A stretch of 64,000 bases of DNA from Leucosporidium creatinivorum (GCA_001600635.1 BCKL01000001.1:523550-587549), one strand, 5' to 3'. Shown: positions 44,063 to 56,166, counted from the first letter of the stretch. The notes: generated by a model from the letters alone, not told the origin. Numbers and translations are program-made.

Positions 44063-45260
44063 ATGTCTTCAGCAAGCAGCCGTCGCATCACAAAGGAGTA
44101 CGCCGAGTTGCAGGCAGAGTGGCCTCCCCACGTCGTTGCTCAGCCGGATGAGAACAACTTGCTCCACTGGGTGAGTTCTGAGCTGGCCTGTAGGTTTATA
44201 GCCGTACACTCTGCTGACCTAGCTACTCACCTGCAGACTGGCGTCATCACTGGCCCACCAACGAGCTCTTACAAGGGTAAGCTCAGGCTCTGACGGCGCT
44301 CGAGCTCGCTTGATGAAGGCTGTAGCTGATCTGAGATGCTCGTGGAACAGACGGCAAGTTCAAGATTGACATCACCTTCCCTCTCGAATACCCTTTCAAG
44401 TCGCCTACTGTACGTCTCTCACGCTCACCCAGCTCGCTTGGAAAGAGTCATCGCGCGCGCCGTTCTGTGCGCCTCTGGAGACCTCTTCTGATCGTTTTGT
44501 TTCTTTACTACAGGTCAAGTTTGTACGTTGACGTCTCTGCGCGATTTTGCCGCCCCATTCAAGCTGCAAGAGGACTTGCTCGTCGACGAAAGCGGGGACA
44601 GTTTCGCTGACCTGTTGCATCCCCTTCGGCTCTCGGTACACCATCAACAGGTCACCCGCATCTACCACCCCAACGTGACCGACGACGGAGCCATCTGCAT
44701 CGGTCTGCTCAAGGTGCGTTCTCTGTCGTAGGCGCGGAGCCAAGGCTGTCGGAAGCTGGGAGCTGACTGGGAACATCGTGTTGGCGGTACAGGCTGAGGC
44801 GTGGAAGCCTTCGACCAAGATTGATGCTGGTGAGTGATCCTGCCGTATTGCGACCTGCGGGGATTCAAGGGGAAGCTAACTCGGCGCTCGCTTCGTGTTA
44901 CAGTCCTTCGCGCGCTCGTCCAGCTCCTCGAGGAGCCGAATCGTATGTTGTTATCCCCGCCGAATACTCCACGTGGGCTGCTGTGGTCGTATGCTGACCT
45001 TCCGTCCTCCTCAGCCGATGATGCCCTCGTCGCATCGATCGCCGAGGTGAGCTTTGCTTCCCGGTCCACCACCAACCGCTGGAAGCTGACGTGCTTCTCT
45101 TCGACCACAGATCTACAACACCGACCGCAAGCAGTTCACCAAGAACGCCCAGGAGTGGGTCAAGAAGGTCCGTCCTGCGCTCGCTCCCTCGGACTCTCTC
45201 CGGCCCTCTCGCCTCGAAGAAGGCTAGCTCACACCCTTCCCCCCACAGTACGCACAGTAA
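44063..45260 (+). CDS. Ubiquitin-conjugating enzyme E2 (UBC4/5 or UBE2L3-like)
   Basis: E2 enzyme that carries ubiquitin as a thioester and passes it to an E3-bound substrate. Ten exons give exactly 151 residues: 44063-44170, 44237-44276, 44351-44409, 44514-44522, 44651-44713, 44793-44829, 44904-44942, 45015-45046, 45111-45167 and 45249-45260. The UBC fold is complete: HPN triad (about 78-80), catalytic Cys in GAICIGLL (about C88, eight residues after the Asn of HPN), and a C-terminal helix IYNTDRKQFTKNAQEWVKKY. The WKPSTKI segment after the Cys resembles UBE2L3/UbcH7, while the C-terminal half (EEPNPDDALVASIAEIY) resembles UBE2D/Ubc4, so the exact subfamily is unsettled. Exon 4 is only 9 bp (Val-Lys-Phe), a microexon. 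The last exon has three codons plus stop. Confidence 0.9.
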
Positions 45261-45557
45261 ACGTAGCTACACACCAGAGCGCCTTCGCTCGTCCAATCTG
45301 CCTCTACATACGCTCGTCTCTTCCCCTCCCCTCGCTTGCCGAATACCCCCTTGCCCCGCTTTGCTCGCTCGCCCACAGAAGGCGCTCAGCAGCCTCTCTT
45401 CCTCGCATTGTAACCAGGACTGCTTTCGTCTCGCTAAGAATTAGGAGCAAAGCGAGAGTGAGCAGAGAGAGCGAGAGAGAGGAACGAGAGCTGCTCGCCA
45501 ACTCCGAAGAACGACACAAAGCGAGTGTTACCATCGACAAAGGAATACAGCCCATCT
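45261..45557. other. Convergent 3' region between E2 and phosphatase genes
   Basis: 297 bp between facing stop codons, containing their 3' UTRs. GAGAGAGCGAGAG-type purine runs occur near 45465-45490. No gene recognised. Confidence 0.45.
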
Positions 45558-47102
45558 CTACAGTCCGAGTAGACTCTTGCGATAATACGCCGTCAACGCC
45601 AACGCCAACAGATTGCCGGCCCCGATCCTGCGAAGGCAAGAAGTCAGCTCCAGCTCATCGCCGAACCTCGCCTCGGCCGCAAGAACTCACCTCGCATCCT
45701 TGTTGAACCCCGCCAACACTAACACGCACCACACCAACCCCACAAGCTTGTCTACCGCCGCTCCGAGCATCTGCTTCTGCCTCCAATCCGGGTCAATCGC
45801 GAACGGCGCCTGGAACGGCAGCCTGAGCGCCTTCCTCGCCTCTGCTGCGTCCGTTGGTGGTCGAGGAAGGGAGATAACAGCTGTCACAGGCTTATGATCG
45901 CTCTGCGTGAACTCGGGGATACTCTTGTAACTCTCCACCTCCGCCGCTGACCCTCCTTCGGCGTCGGCCCAAGTAGCGAACAAGATCCGGTCGGTCCAGC
46001 CTGGGACCCTCGATTTGAAGGATTTGAACGTGTCGATGGTGCCGACTTTGTATTTGTAGGTCGGGGGGAAGGTGATGCTGCCTTCCTGGAGGTGGTGGAG
46101 GGAGCGAGGGGGGGAGGAGAGGCGCTCGTGCGTGAGTTGGTCATGTGGGAGGAGGGCTGCGAGGTCGAGGGTTGGGGGTGAGAGCGCGGTGGTGAGTGTG
46201 GAGAGGGGAAGGGTCGTAGGCGTCTTGGTGGAGATGCGGTAGTTGAGGTCCTGCGAACGCCGGGGTCGAGTAAGGTCAGCTCTTCGGCTCTGTAGAGAAG
46301 CGAGAAAGACCAAGGCTCACGCCAAAGAAGAACAAAGCGCTCGTATCATAGATCTGCACCCCCTTGGGGTCACTCGGCAGCCACTTCCTCCTCAACGCCT
46401 TGAAGACGTCCCTCCTCCTCCCCTCGGGGATCTTGAACTGCTGGCTCTCGCCATCCACCCCCGGCGCAAAAACGAGCCTCTCGACAATACTCTTCCAATC
46501 CTCATTCCTCCTCTGCAATCCCGAATCATGAGCCGCGAGATGGGCAGTGACGAAGGTCAGGACCGTGTGGCCCGAGTGCTCCTCGGTCTTCTCGTCCTCC
46601 TCCTCGTCGGTATCGAGCACCACCCTCACTCCTACCGCACCCTTGTTTCCCATCACCCTCCCGATCCCACAAGCCGCCTTCGCAACCCTCACATCCACGA
46701 CCTTGCTCGTAACGGTTCGATCCCTTCCGTAGACGAGGATTGCGATCCCTCCGAGCACCTCCTTAGCCAAGAGGGTGTACGTCTCCTTGCTGCCCGTGTG
46801 CGACTCGATGGCTTGCAGGATGAGGTGGTCGTGGGCGTCGAGAGCCCCTTGCGTCAGTCCGAGAAGGGCGAGGTGCTGTGGTATCATGTCGAGAGTTAGC
46901 TACAGCTGTACAACATAGCAGTGGGATAACGTACAAGAGGGATCATCTCCTGAAAGCCAATCGCAAAGAAGTCTGGCGGCTCGGAACTGCTCTTTGATCC
47001 GAGAGTTGGAGCCAGCCAGTCTGCTACAGAGGCGCCTGGCTGCGTGGGGTTGATGACGGAGAGATGTCCATTGTAGGTGGCCGCTTGCACTCGGTAGGCC
47101 AT
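45558..47102 (-). CDS. Inositol polyphosphate 5-phosphatase (Inp54/INPP5-type)
   Basis: Mg-dependent phosphatase predicted to remove the 5-phosphate from PI(4,5)P2 or soluble inositol phosphates. Four exons (46935-47102, 46321-46875, 45691-46250, 45558-45627) give 450 residues. Signature motifs occur in order: FFAIGFQEM (metal-binding Glu), GIGRVMGNKGAVGV, TAHLAAH, a central variable segment, PGWTDRIL and the terminal SDHKPV. All catalytic residues I can identify are present. The C-terminus carries two hydrophobic segments (VGLVWCVLVLAGF and IGAGNLLALALTAYY), consistent with ER membrane anchoring as in yeast Inp54. No SAC1 domain is present, which separates it from synaptojanins. The start at 47102 gives MAYRVQAATYNGH, the usual beginning of the catalytic domain. 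Confidence 0.85.
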
Positions 47103-47534
47103 GTCGGTGTGAGAAGTGAGTGAGAAGCGGGAGGGAGAGCTGGGAGTTCGCCGCCAGTGACCGATTTGAAGGGAAGAAGTCAGGGGCTCGCAGGATCTCG
47201 CTTCGCAGTGAAGATCGTGTTTTGCACTGAAATGAGCCTTCTGTGGGCTCTGGTATTATCTTCCTTCGACTTCCCTCCGACCGTTCGACCCGACCGAGCC
47301 CAGCTTCGGTCCACCCTTCCTCCTACCCATCGCGCTATACGTTAAGCTAAACTGCACAAGAACACAAAAGCACAAGAAAACACTATCGTCGTACACTATC
47401 GCACACCTCCTCCTCACATCCCTCCGCCTCATCTCAGTCCTCGGCGCTCGGCGCTCGTCTCCTCCCTCGCCCCTCGCCCCTCCTCCCTCCTCGACCCCTC
47501 GCCTGCGTCACACTCGACTTCCCTACACACTCAT
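47103..47534. other. Phosphatase promoter and GID4 3' UTR
   Basis: 432 bp between the phosphatase start codon and the GID4 stop. It holds A-rich DNA with repeats of CACAAGAA near 47351-47378 and then C/T-rich DNA. A tRNA-like fold was sought and not found. Confidence 0.4.
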
Positions 47535-49533
47535 TTACCGGAACTCGAAGCAGTCGCTCCCTCCCCGCCTCGTGCCGGGCACGTAGCGCAAGCTCAGCTC
47601 CTGGTACGGCTCCGAGTCTGCGGAAAGAGCGCGAGCGGTCAGCCAGAGCTCAGCAGAAAGACGACAATGCAGAAAACCGACTTCTAAAGAAATAGAACCC
47701 TGTCATCTTTGCATTGGTGTAGGAGTGCAGCCCGAACTCGTCCCGCTGCTCCGCCGAGCGGTTGGAGAAGCTGGACCTCCGTCTCGGTGCTCCAGGCGAC
47801 AAAGCGGGGTACGGCGAGTCCCATCCTGTCGCTGTAGTAGGTGAGGGCGCTCCTGCACCCTCACTCGACCTCCTCCTCATCATTGCCGCCGAAGGACTCG
47901 GAGCAGGAAGGGGCGGCGAGGAAGGGACGGGGAACTCGTCGATCGTGGTGCCGAGTGGTGTAGGAAGGGGTGGAGAGGCGAGGTGCGGTGGAGTGTTGTA
48001 ATTGCGGTCGGCGTAAGGGTGGGAGGAGGATGAGGAAGAGGAACGAGCTTCGGCGGTGGTAGAGCCCAGTCCGAGGCTCAGGCTGAGCGAGCTGAAATTG
48101 AAGTCGAACCCCTGCGTCGGGTCTTGAGCTCCTTCCTTGGGAGTACTGGCTTCGGGAGTGTGCGACACCTCCGAGGGTGAAGGCGGTGGGTGAAGGAGAT
48201 GGGAAGGAGCGAAGCCGGGGAGGCGCTGAGGGGTGTCGTGCCCGGCGAGACCGACGAGAGAGTCGAGAGGAAGTGGGGTAGTAGGCGGAGATACAGGCGA
48301 TCCTGCTCCTCGTACGATGGCGGCGTAGGAGAAGCCCGAAGCGCTGGAAGCTCGGCGCGGGCGAGGAGGGGCTGCAGGCGGCGAGGCCGAGGCGGAACCA
48401 CTCGAGGTAGAAGCGACAGCATTGGTCGAATGCGAGCGACTCCTCGCTTCCGCCGGGATGTCCATCGCCTCCGAGCTCCCATGCTCACGCTCCTCGACAA
48501 TCGAACGACCGAGTCCGATGCCTACGCCGCCGCTCGGAGCTGTAGGCGATCTGAGAGGTGGTCGCGAGCGTCCGTTCCCGTTTGAGCCGGTCGAGAGGGT
48601 GCGAGGAAGAGGGCTGTGGCGCGAGGCTGGAGGGGAGAGGGTACGCTCGCGCTCGGCGCGGGAGGGGAAGGTCGAGGAGGTGGGGGAGGGAAGGTCGTCC
48701 GGAGCAGAGTCAAAGTCGAGGCCTTTAGATACATGAGGGGTCAGCGAGGAGCGCAAATGAGAGCGCAGAGAGCCAGCGAAAACGAACAGAGGTAATAGAA
48801 GCCAGCGAATGAAGCGCCGTGGATATTCTGGGCGTGAGAAGAGGGGACGACGAATTGTTCCTTCCATCGCATGAAGAGGTAGGGCTTGTTCTGGTGCTGC
48901 TGGATAGAGCCGAGCCGAGAATCAGTCTCATCGCCTATCCCCCTCGTTCGATCCTCCCCTCCCCCGCACCTTGAAGTTGAGATTGGGCTTGATCAGACTG
49001 TTGCGCAAGGCCTTGGAGAAAGCAGGGAATCGGGACCAGTGCTTCATGTCGTCTGCTTCGGTGGCGCCCCAGCGAGCGGTGCGGAAGCCGGCTTTCTCGC
49101 CGATGATCTCTCCCCTGCGAGAGGAGGGGATCAGCTCTCAGAACGCCGAGGGGAGCAGCAAGGGCCACTCACTCGAAGAAGGTGACGAGCGATTCGAGTT
49201 CCGGAGTGAGGTGCTGGATCTGTAGTAGACCAGAAACCGTCCCTTGGTGCAAGTCGACGCTGTAGAGCGACGAAGAGAGGTGAGCAACGCAGAATGACCT
49301 CAGCGCTTCGTTTCTCGGTGCAGGCGAGCAGCTGAACGGGAAGCTCACGTATCAATGTTGACTCTAACTTTGTAGCTGTTCCTCCCCGAGCGTTGTAGGC
49401 CTTCCCAGACGGCTCCAGGGTGCAGCGGCCCACGAGAAGACGATGGCGGGGGTGGGGCGAAGAGGGACGAAGCGAGAGGATCCACCGCCGCGTGAGAGCT
49501 GTAGGCCAATGTATCGGCGGTAGATACAGGCAT
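47535..49533 (-). CDS. GID4: GID/CTLH ubiquitin ligase substrate receptor Gid4 (Vid24), with large insertion
   Basis: Receptor of the GID E3 ligase that recognises N-terminal proline degrons, for example on gluconeogenic enzymes during catabolite inactivation. Six exons (49349-49533, 49173-49259, 48970-49114, 48788-48899, 47682-48722, 47535-47617) give 550 residues. The beta-barrel motifs are recognisable: [64 protein letters not shown] and GASFAGFYY in the first part, then [17 protein letters not shown] and an ending FEFR. Exon 5 inserts roughly 320 low-complexity residues rich in Ser and Pro between [11 protein letters not shown] and the strand containing MTGFYFF; yeast Gid4 has only a short loop there. 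The exon 4 donor is GTTCGT, weaker than usual. It shares a 318-bp divergent promoter with the SRP-receptor gene. Confidence 0.85.
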
Positions 49534-49851
49534 CTCTGAACGAGATCTGTAGGCGATTCGACTGGGAACGGCGCAGGAAGACGAGGAGAATGAAGGGGCG
49601 ATTGGAGAGTGCGGGGAGAAGGTCGAACGGCGGTGGGATTGTGGTGCAGGTAAAGTCGGCGAGAAGCTGTAGTGGTATTTAGCTTCTAATGTACCGAATT
49701 TACTGCTTTAGCTGGTGAGCGGCAGGCATCTTCTTCGGAGCAGTGGGCGAGCGGGGTCGTGGCGAGAGTCAAGAGTACTGTCGAAGCTCGTGACCTGCTG
49801 CTTTCCCTCCCGCTTCAATCTGGTCGGCGCTCGGTCGACTCGTCCAAAAGG
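49534..49851. promoter_or_regulatory. Divergent promoter, GID4 (-) and SRP receptor beta (+)
   Basis: 318 bp separate the two start codons. Several CTGTAG words occur (about 49546, 49666). No factor site is assigned. Confidence 0.45.
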
Positions 49852-51184
49852 ATGGCTTCTGTACCTCATCCAACACCTGAGGTGGTCTCCCTCTTATCCC
49901 CAGGCGCCCTCTCCCCTATGCGCATCTTCCTCTCCCTCCTCGTCTTGCTCGTCTTCCTCCTCGGCGCCTTCTTCTCCCCAAGATCAGCCAAGAAGGGGCC
50001 CAAAGGAGCTCGTACGGTACTGCTTGCTGGTCCACTAGCTTCAGGCAAGACGGCCCTGTTCTCCAAGGTGAGCTACACGCGCTCTCGAGCTTACAGCGGG
50101 CTTTCGAGCTGATTGAACTGATCTGTTCGCGCAGGTACTCTATGGAGCAGCACCACCTACGCACACCAGTATCAAGGAGAATGAGGCAGTCGTCAAGGCT
50201 CGGTGGGAGGAATCTGCAGCTCCCATAGCAGAAGAGAAGGGCGACCTCAAGCTCGAGCAGGAGAGCTCGGCTGTACGTCTTTGCTCTAAGCTACTGCTAC
50301 TCTACGCTCGCTGACATGATCTACGATATTACAGGCCGTCTCTCATGCTCTCACTACCCCACTACACCTCGTCGACACGCCCGGGCACCCTCGACTTCGT
50401 GCTCGCTCGCTCGCCCATTTCCTTCCCGCAGCTGATGGCGTAGTCTTCACTATCGATGGCCAGACTGGATTGAGTGGAAAGAACGTCAGGGATGCCGCCG
50501 AGTGAGTGCGAGTGGGAATGTCCCGCTGGCTTCCTTCTTGCTGACCTCCCTTCTCCCTTCTCTCCGCCTCCCACCCTCTTCTTCAATCTCATCTCTCGTT
50601 CCGCTTACAACAGGCATCTCCACCTCCTCCTCTCGCTCCTCTCCCTTCTGCCTCCCTCCCACCCAACCCCACCTCTCCTAATCCTCCTCACCAAATCCGA
50701 TCTCCTGTCCACGGTTTCATCCTCCACCACCAGCTCCTCCCTCTCCTCGCCAGCCGCCTCAAAACCCAAATCCCTGACCCTAACCCTCGACCGCGCGCGC
50801 CAATCCCTCGCTCGCGAAATGGAGCGCCGTCGTGTCGCCTCGGTCTCGTCGTCTTCCCTTGCTGGCGCTGGGGCTCGGCTGGAAGGACTGGAGGCGATCC
50901 CTGCTTCGGCTTCCTCCTCCTCCTTGGTCCAGACCATCCTCGGGCTAGTAGGCATGGGGGAGAAGTCCACTTCCCTCGGTGCGGGCGAGAAGGTGGTGAT
51001 TGGATTGCCAGAGGATGAGGCAGAGATCTTCGATAAGGGGGAGGCGTTCGCGTTTGAGGGAGGGTTTGAGTGGAAGAAGTTGGAGGAGGAGATGGGGGTG
51101 AAGGTCGAGTGGGCTGTCGGGAGCGTGAAGGGAGCGGGAGGGGAGGGCACGGGGAAGTGGTGGGAGTGGGTTGAGGGGCTGTAG
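49852..51184 (+). CDS. SRP102: Signal recognition particle receptor beta subunit
   Basis: ER-membrane GTPase that anchors the SRP receptor alpha subunit and helps deliver ribosomes to the translocon. Four exons (49852-50067, 50135-50272, 50335-50501, 50614-51184) give 363 residues. An N-terminal membrane helix (IFLSLLVLLVFLLGAFF, about 24-40) precedes the GTPase domain. G1 is GPLASGKT (about 59-66), G3 is LVDTPGHPRLR and G4 is LLTKSDLL. The protein is longer than animal SRbeta (about 270) owing to a Ser-rich insert after G4 with an alanine/serine stretch, followed by a short conserved end (FEWKKLEEEMGVKVEWAVGS). An in-frame ATG at 49759 would add 31 residues; 49852 is preferred because it places the membrane helix at the usual distance. 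Confidence 0.88.
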
Positions 51185-51434
51185 ATTGAGTAGAGGAGGG
51201 CGGAGATGGGAATGTGATGCCCAGACGGCATGCATAAGCTCTTTTTACGAGATGGCGTGAGGTGAGCGCCGAAGCGAGTCGGTCCAGAGAGGGCGCCGAG
51301 CCAGAGAGCTTCGCCGAGCACTTCATTTCAAGTCCGAAAGCTGCCTCATGACCGGCGCGGGTTCCCAAATACTCTGTCGAGCCATTTACAGGCCCCCCAC
51401 TTCATCTTTGAAAGCGAGCAGATCCCGTCTCGAG

Positions 51435-54400
51435 ATGTCACTCGCAACCTCTTTAGCGACGCGCTCCTCTTTCTCCTCCGCTCACCTCGTCTCTTCATCT
51501 CGCCAGCGCATGGCCTCCCATCTCAAGGAGGAGGCCGCCCTACCTCCTCAGACGGTGCATCAGGCTTCTTGGCCCGCATTCAGCGCTCGAGAGGCAGACG
51601 CTGCTTCAACAAAGCGGTCTCTCGACCATGCGACGGCGTCCACGAGCCAGGGGGCAGCAGCGGAGCAGGAAGAAGAGGACTACAGAGGGTCTGTTGCGTA
51701 CGAACCGACAGGGTTCGGCGAAATCGGTGAGCCTACAGCGAGGAGGTGGCGCGAGCTCAGGTCGCTGAGCGAGTTGAAGAGCTGACGGCTGGATCGAACT
51801 ACAGGCAACTTCATGCGGAACAAACGAGTCAAACTGAATGTGCAGTACCAAGCTCGTAGGACCGAGGTGGAGCAAGAGGAGGGCGTTGCGCTCGTTCAAC
51901 TCTTTCGCGGAGCGAGGGTGCATGTGAGTAGTCGCAGGGCTGCTCGCCTTTGACCAGCTACAAGCATTCGATCCTGTATACCCCTGCTGACCTGCTTCAA
52001 CCCCAGATCAACGGCGACACCTCTTCCTCGGGGCACACCCTCCGCTCCCTAATCCGTCTCCTCACCCTCCACGGCGCGACCTACATCCCCTACATCGACC
52101 GCAAATCCCTCCCAACACACATCATTGCCTCCAATCTCACGCCCTCCAAACGGCACGAGTTCAGGGAGTACAAGGTGGTCAAGCCCGAGTGGATCGTCCA
52201 GAGCGTGAAGGAGGGGAGGTTGTTGGATTGGACGAGATTTGGGTTGCTTGGTGCTGTTGAGGCTGGGGAGGAGAGAGGAGTGGGAGAGGCCGAGACGGGG
52301 AGGGAGACGCAGAGGAGTTTGGCAGGCATGTTCGCTGGGAAGGGAGGAGGGGGCGATTCGGCGAGGGAGGGGCAGGTGCTGGAGGGAGGTCGGGTTGAGA
52401 AGGGGCAGAAGGCACAGAGAGTCAAGACAGAGACGATCGAGTCGCTGTCGGAGCGAGGGAGTAGGCTTGCTCGCTCGGCGCTGGCAGCTCAGTCGGCTTC
52501 GAGCTCGGCGCTCCCCTCCTCCTTCTTCCAACGCCGGCCGACCCTTCCTGCGCCATCTCCTCCACCCAAACCGCCTTCACCACCACTCAACGCGATCATC
52601 AGCGCCTACCCACCACCCCTCGCCACCCTCGGCACAACTAAGCACCCCTGGCTCCCCTCCGCCGACATGTCCTCGCGCACTCTCTCGCTCCTCAACGACC
52701 CCACCTGGGTATCCAACCACACCTCCGCCTCACCCACCTTCCTCTCTCAATACTTCGCCCAATCCCGCCTGCACCATCTCAGCACCTGGAAGGAAGAGCT
52801 CAAAAGCCTAGTCGCCAGCCTTCAGCCACCCAGCGCTCAACCGACTCGAGCGAAGAAGCTCACTGGAACGCCAAGCGATGACCGCATCATCTTCCATGTC
52901 GACTTTGATTGCTTCTTCGTTAGTGCCGGGTTGACTACGAGGCCGGAGCTGAGGGGCAAGGCCGTCGCTGTCTGCCATTCGAGGGGAGGGGACGACGCGG
53001 CGTCGAGTACGAGTGAGATCTCGGCTTGCTCGTACGAGGCGAGGGCCAAGGGAGTGAAGAGTGGCATTAGGTGAGACATCTGCTTCCCTTGCGTTCATGG
53101 GCCTGAAGCTGACTCGCCTCGCTCTCGCCTTCGCAGTCTCGGTCGAGCCAGGGAGACGTGCCCCGAGCTCATTACGATCCCGTTCGAGTTTGACCTGTAC
53201 AAGAGGTGAGCTTGAAGTCTTCTCCCTCCGCCGAGATCGTCGCTAACCTCTCCGGCATTGTACAGCATCGCCTCTCGCTTCTACGAGATCCTCCTCTCGC
53301 ACGCCTCCCTCCTCCAAGCCGTCTCGATCGACGAGGTCCTCATGGAAATCAAGCTCCCCTCCAATCCCGCCTCTTCCACTTCCTCCGACCCCGCTCTCGA
53401 CCTCGCCCACTCCATCCGCGCCGAGATTCTCGCCGCTACAGGCTGNCCCGCCTCCATTGGCATCTCGCACAACATCCTCCTCGCCCGCCTCGCCAGTCGC
53501 NAAGCCAAGCCCGCCAACGCCTTTCACCTCACTCCAGACCTTGTTCCCTCCTTTCTCGATCCGCTCTCGGTGGACGACCTGCCCGGAATCGGCTGGAGCA
53601 CGAGGAACAAGCTCGAGGAGGAGCTGAAGGTCACGACTGTTGGTGGGTTGCTGAAGGTCCGACAGTCGGAGTTGATGAGGGTGCTGGGAGAGAAGCAGGG
53701 GAGGAAGTTTGCCGAGTTTGCGAGGGGAGTTGACGACAGGGAGTTGGACGTGGGCAAGGCGAGGCAGTCGGTGTCGACCGAGGTCAACTACGGCATTCGC
53801 TTCGAAAAGGAGGAGCAGGTCGAGGTGAGTCGTATTCAGAGCCCGCTGCTCGCCGCCGCTGACCCTCTCGACCTCTCACAGCGCTTCATGCGAGAGCTCG
53901 GCGAGGAGACAGCCAAACGCCTTCGCGCTGTCGGCTGCAAGGCTCGTACCCTTAACCTCAAGATCATGCAGCGTCACCCCGACTCGTCCGTCGACCCTCC
54001 CAAGTTCCTCGGCCACGGTCACTGCATCACGCAGAACTCGTCGGATCGTATCGCTGGCCCAGGAGGATCCGCGACTGACGATGGCAAGGTCGTCGGCGAG
54101 GTCGCTTGGAAGCTGCTGAGGACGATGAGGATCGAGCCGAAGGAGCTGAGAGGGATTGGAATCCAGCTGCAGAAGCTTGAGAAGGATGGGAGGTCGGTCG
54201 ATGCCGCGAGGGAGAAGGGGCAGTCGATGCTGTCGTTCGCCGCCGCTCCTCGGCCTCCTCCGCCGCCCACCAAACCCTGCAAGTCGACTACCGAGCTACT
54301 CCGACCGCCGCCGCCGAAGGAGCACGAGCCGTCGCCCTCACCGCTCGAAGTGATGCTCCCTCCGCCAGCTCAGCAGCTCTCGTCGGCTCGGCGCTCGCTT

Positions 54401-55435
54401 CGCAAGGATCCCTCCATCCTCATCCTCAGCGACTCCGACTCGGACACCTCTTCGCCGCCGCCACCGCTCCAGAAGCTTACTCGCCCTATCGTCAAATCCG
54501 GCCCTGTCCCGAAGGAGCGTCCTTCCGAACACATCCCCTCCCTCTTCAATTGTCGCAAGCGAGCAGCTCCTCCCACGCCTCCGTCAACGCAGCAAGTCCC
54601 CGACTCGGAGCTCGTACACTACGGTATCGACCCCGAGATCTACCATGCCCTCCCTCGCGACGTGCAGTCGGAGCAGCTGGCGACGATGAGGAGGTGCAAG
54701 TTCGCACCCAAGCCCGAGAAGCGCCAGTCAACGCTCCGAGGCCACTCGAGCAAGCCTACTCTCAGCAAGGAGCGCAGCAAGAGCAAGAGCAGGTCGACTC
54801 CTCCTCCGCCTCCTCTCCCCTCCGCCATCGACCTCACCCTCTCGCCTGCCTCGTCTCCCGCCGACCCTCCACCTCCGCCTCGTCCACCATCCACTTCCCC
54901 CTTCCTCACCGACGATGAGCTCGACCTCCTCGAGTGGAACATCACCGACTTTCGCTCCTTCTCCACCTCCGTCCGCAAGCAACTCACGGCGGATGGACGC
55001 ACCCTGCTCAAGCAGCAAGCGAGCCTCAAGGTCATGACCCATCGCCGAGCTCTTCGCGACGCCGACGCCCGCCGCATGGGCCTGCGCGAGGTCGTCGTTC
55101 GCCCTTCATCTAGGTTTATGCGGCGGGACAAGCTCGAGGACATTCGGGACGTCCTCGAGACTTGGGTGCAGGAGAAGAAGGACGAGGTTCCGCTCGACAG
55201 CGATCTCGAGAAGCTGGCCAAGTATCTCGAGAAGTGCGTTGCGAGGAATAAGGAGTGCAACGTGGCTCAAGCGATCGATGTGCTGGAGTGGTGGGAGTAT
55301 CTCTTGGGCGAGGAGTGTGGGATGGAGGTCGAGGCGAAGGGCTCGGCGAGGGCGTGGTGGGATGCCTTGGGGCGGGCGCGAGTGAGGGTGCAGGAGGCGG
55401 TGACGCTTACTTATGGAACGGATCTGGTAGATTAG
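51435..55435 (+). CDS. REV1: REV1 deoxycytidyl transferase (Y-family translesion polymerase)
   Basis: Inserts dCMP opposite abasic sites and scaffolds translesion synthesis with Pol zeta. Exons are about 51435-51726, 51805-51923, 52007-53070, 53137-53205, 53266-53824 and 53882-55435, giving 1,218 residues from 51435 or 1,193 from the next in-frame ATG at 51510. A BRCT domain comes first (VALVQLFRGARVHINGD through VVKPEWIVQSVKEGRLLDW). The polymerase domain has the metal-binding motifs VDFDCFFVS and SIDEVLME, a GIGISHN-type segment (ASIGISHNILLARLASR) and a thumb LPGIGWSTRNKLEEEL. Later come one clear ubiquitin-binding motif (GIDPEIYHALPRDVQSEQL) and the Rev1 C-terminal domain (VLEWWEYLLGEECG). 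Two undetermined bases at 53446 and 53501 fall inside codons, probably Cys and Lys by family comparison. The intron at 53825-53881 is 57 bp and stop-free. Confidence 0.93.
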
Positions 55436-56166
55436 ACTTACTGTTGCTACAATATGCATCTTTCGATATTCAGCTCGAGCAGGAGCGCAACCGTTAACCC
55501 GAGCATGCCTCGTTCGCCGAGCTCCGAGGTGGGAGCGTCGTCTCGAAAGGGCACGGCCGATAGTAGGGGAAGCAGGACGGATGCTACTCGCTCCGGCTCT
55601 CTTTTGCTTTGTACTAGAAATGACCTGACTTCGCTTGGCCTCCTGTTCGAGCTCGACGCGCCGTCTCCAGCTCGCCTCAACTAGCAACTCTTCGTTTGCT
55701 GCGCTCCACTCGTCTGCTCATCTCGACCCGCTCGCTTCGCTCGGAAAGCTCGTCTAGAACGGAAAGGACGCTCTACCACCCCTCCTCGCACTCAGCAGCA
55801 CTCCCTTCCGCCGCAGGATACGCGTCGAACGCTTTGCTCGTCGTCATCACTAGCTCGCTGTTCGCGACTCGTTACTAGCTTAAGGGTGAGCACGGTTGGC
55901 TTGAACGGGACAGAGGACGATTGCTGATGCTCAGCCTCGATACAGAGAAGTCGCTGTCGCTGTCGCTCAGCCCGCTCGTCTCATCTCGTCTTGCGCGCAT
56001 CGCTCGAATCGACCAGGTGAGCACCTCGAGGGCAGAGAAGGGTGGATGAAGCTGATCGCACCTCACCCTCACAGCTACCACCGAAGCCCTCCCCGCCTTC
56101 CTCGCCCTCGTCGCCTTTCCTCCAACTTCCGCCCCTCCTCGCCTGCCTCCTCCTCTCCTCGCCATA
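55436..56166. other. REV1 3' UTR and leader of F-box ORF
   Basis: 731 bp with no independent gene. Intron-like signals occur at about 55875-55934 (GTGAGC to CTCAG) and 56017-56074 (GTGAGC, CTGAT, CACAG), suggesting a spliced leader for the next ORF. No in-frame ATG for that ORF was found here. Confidence 0.4.

Noticed and set aside
47340-47420. Possible tRNA or small RNA near the CACAAGAA repeats
   Set aside because: No clover-leaf pairing, A box or B box could be made out.
50605-51321. Minus-strand ORFs opposite SRP receptor beta
   Set aside because: Antisense low-complexity frames without splice signals or domains.
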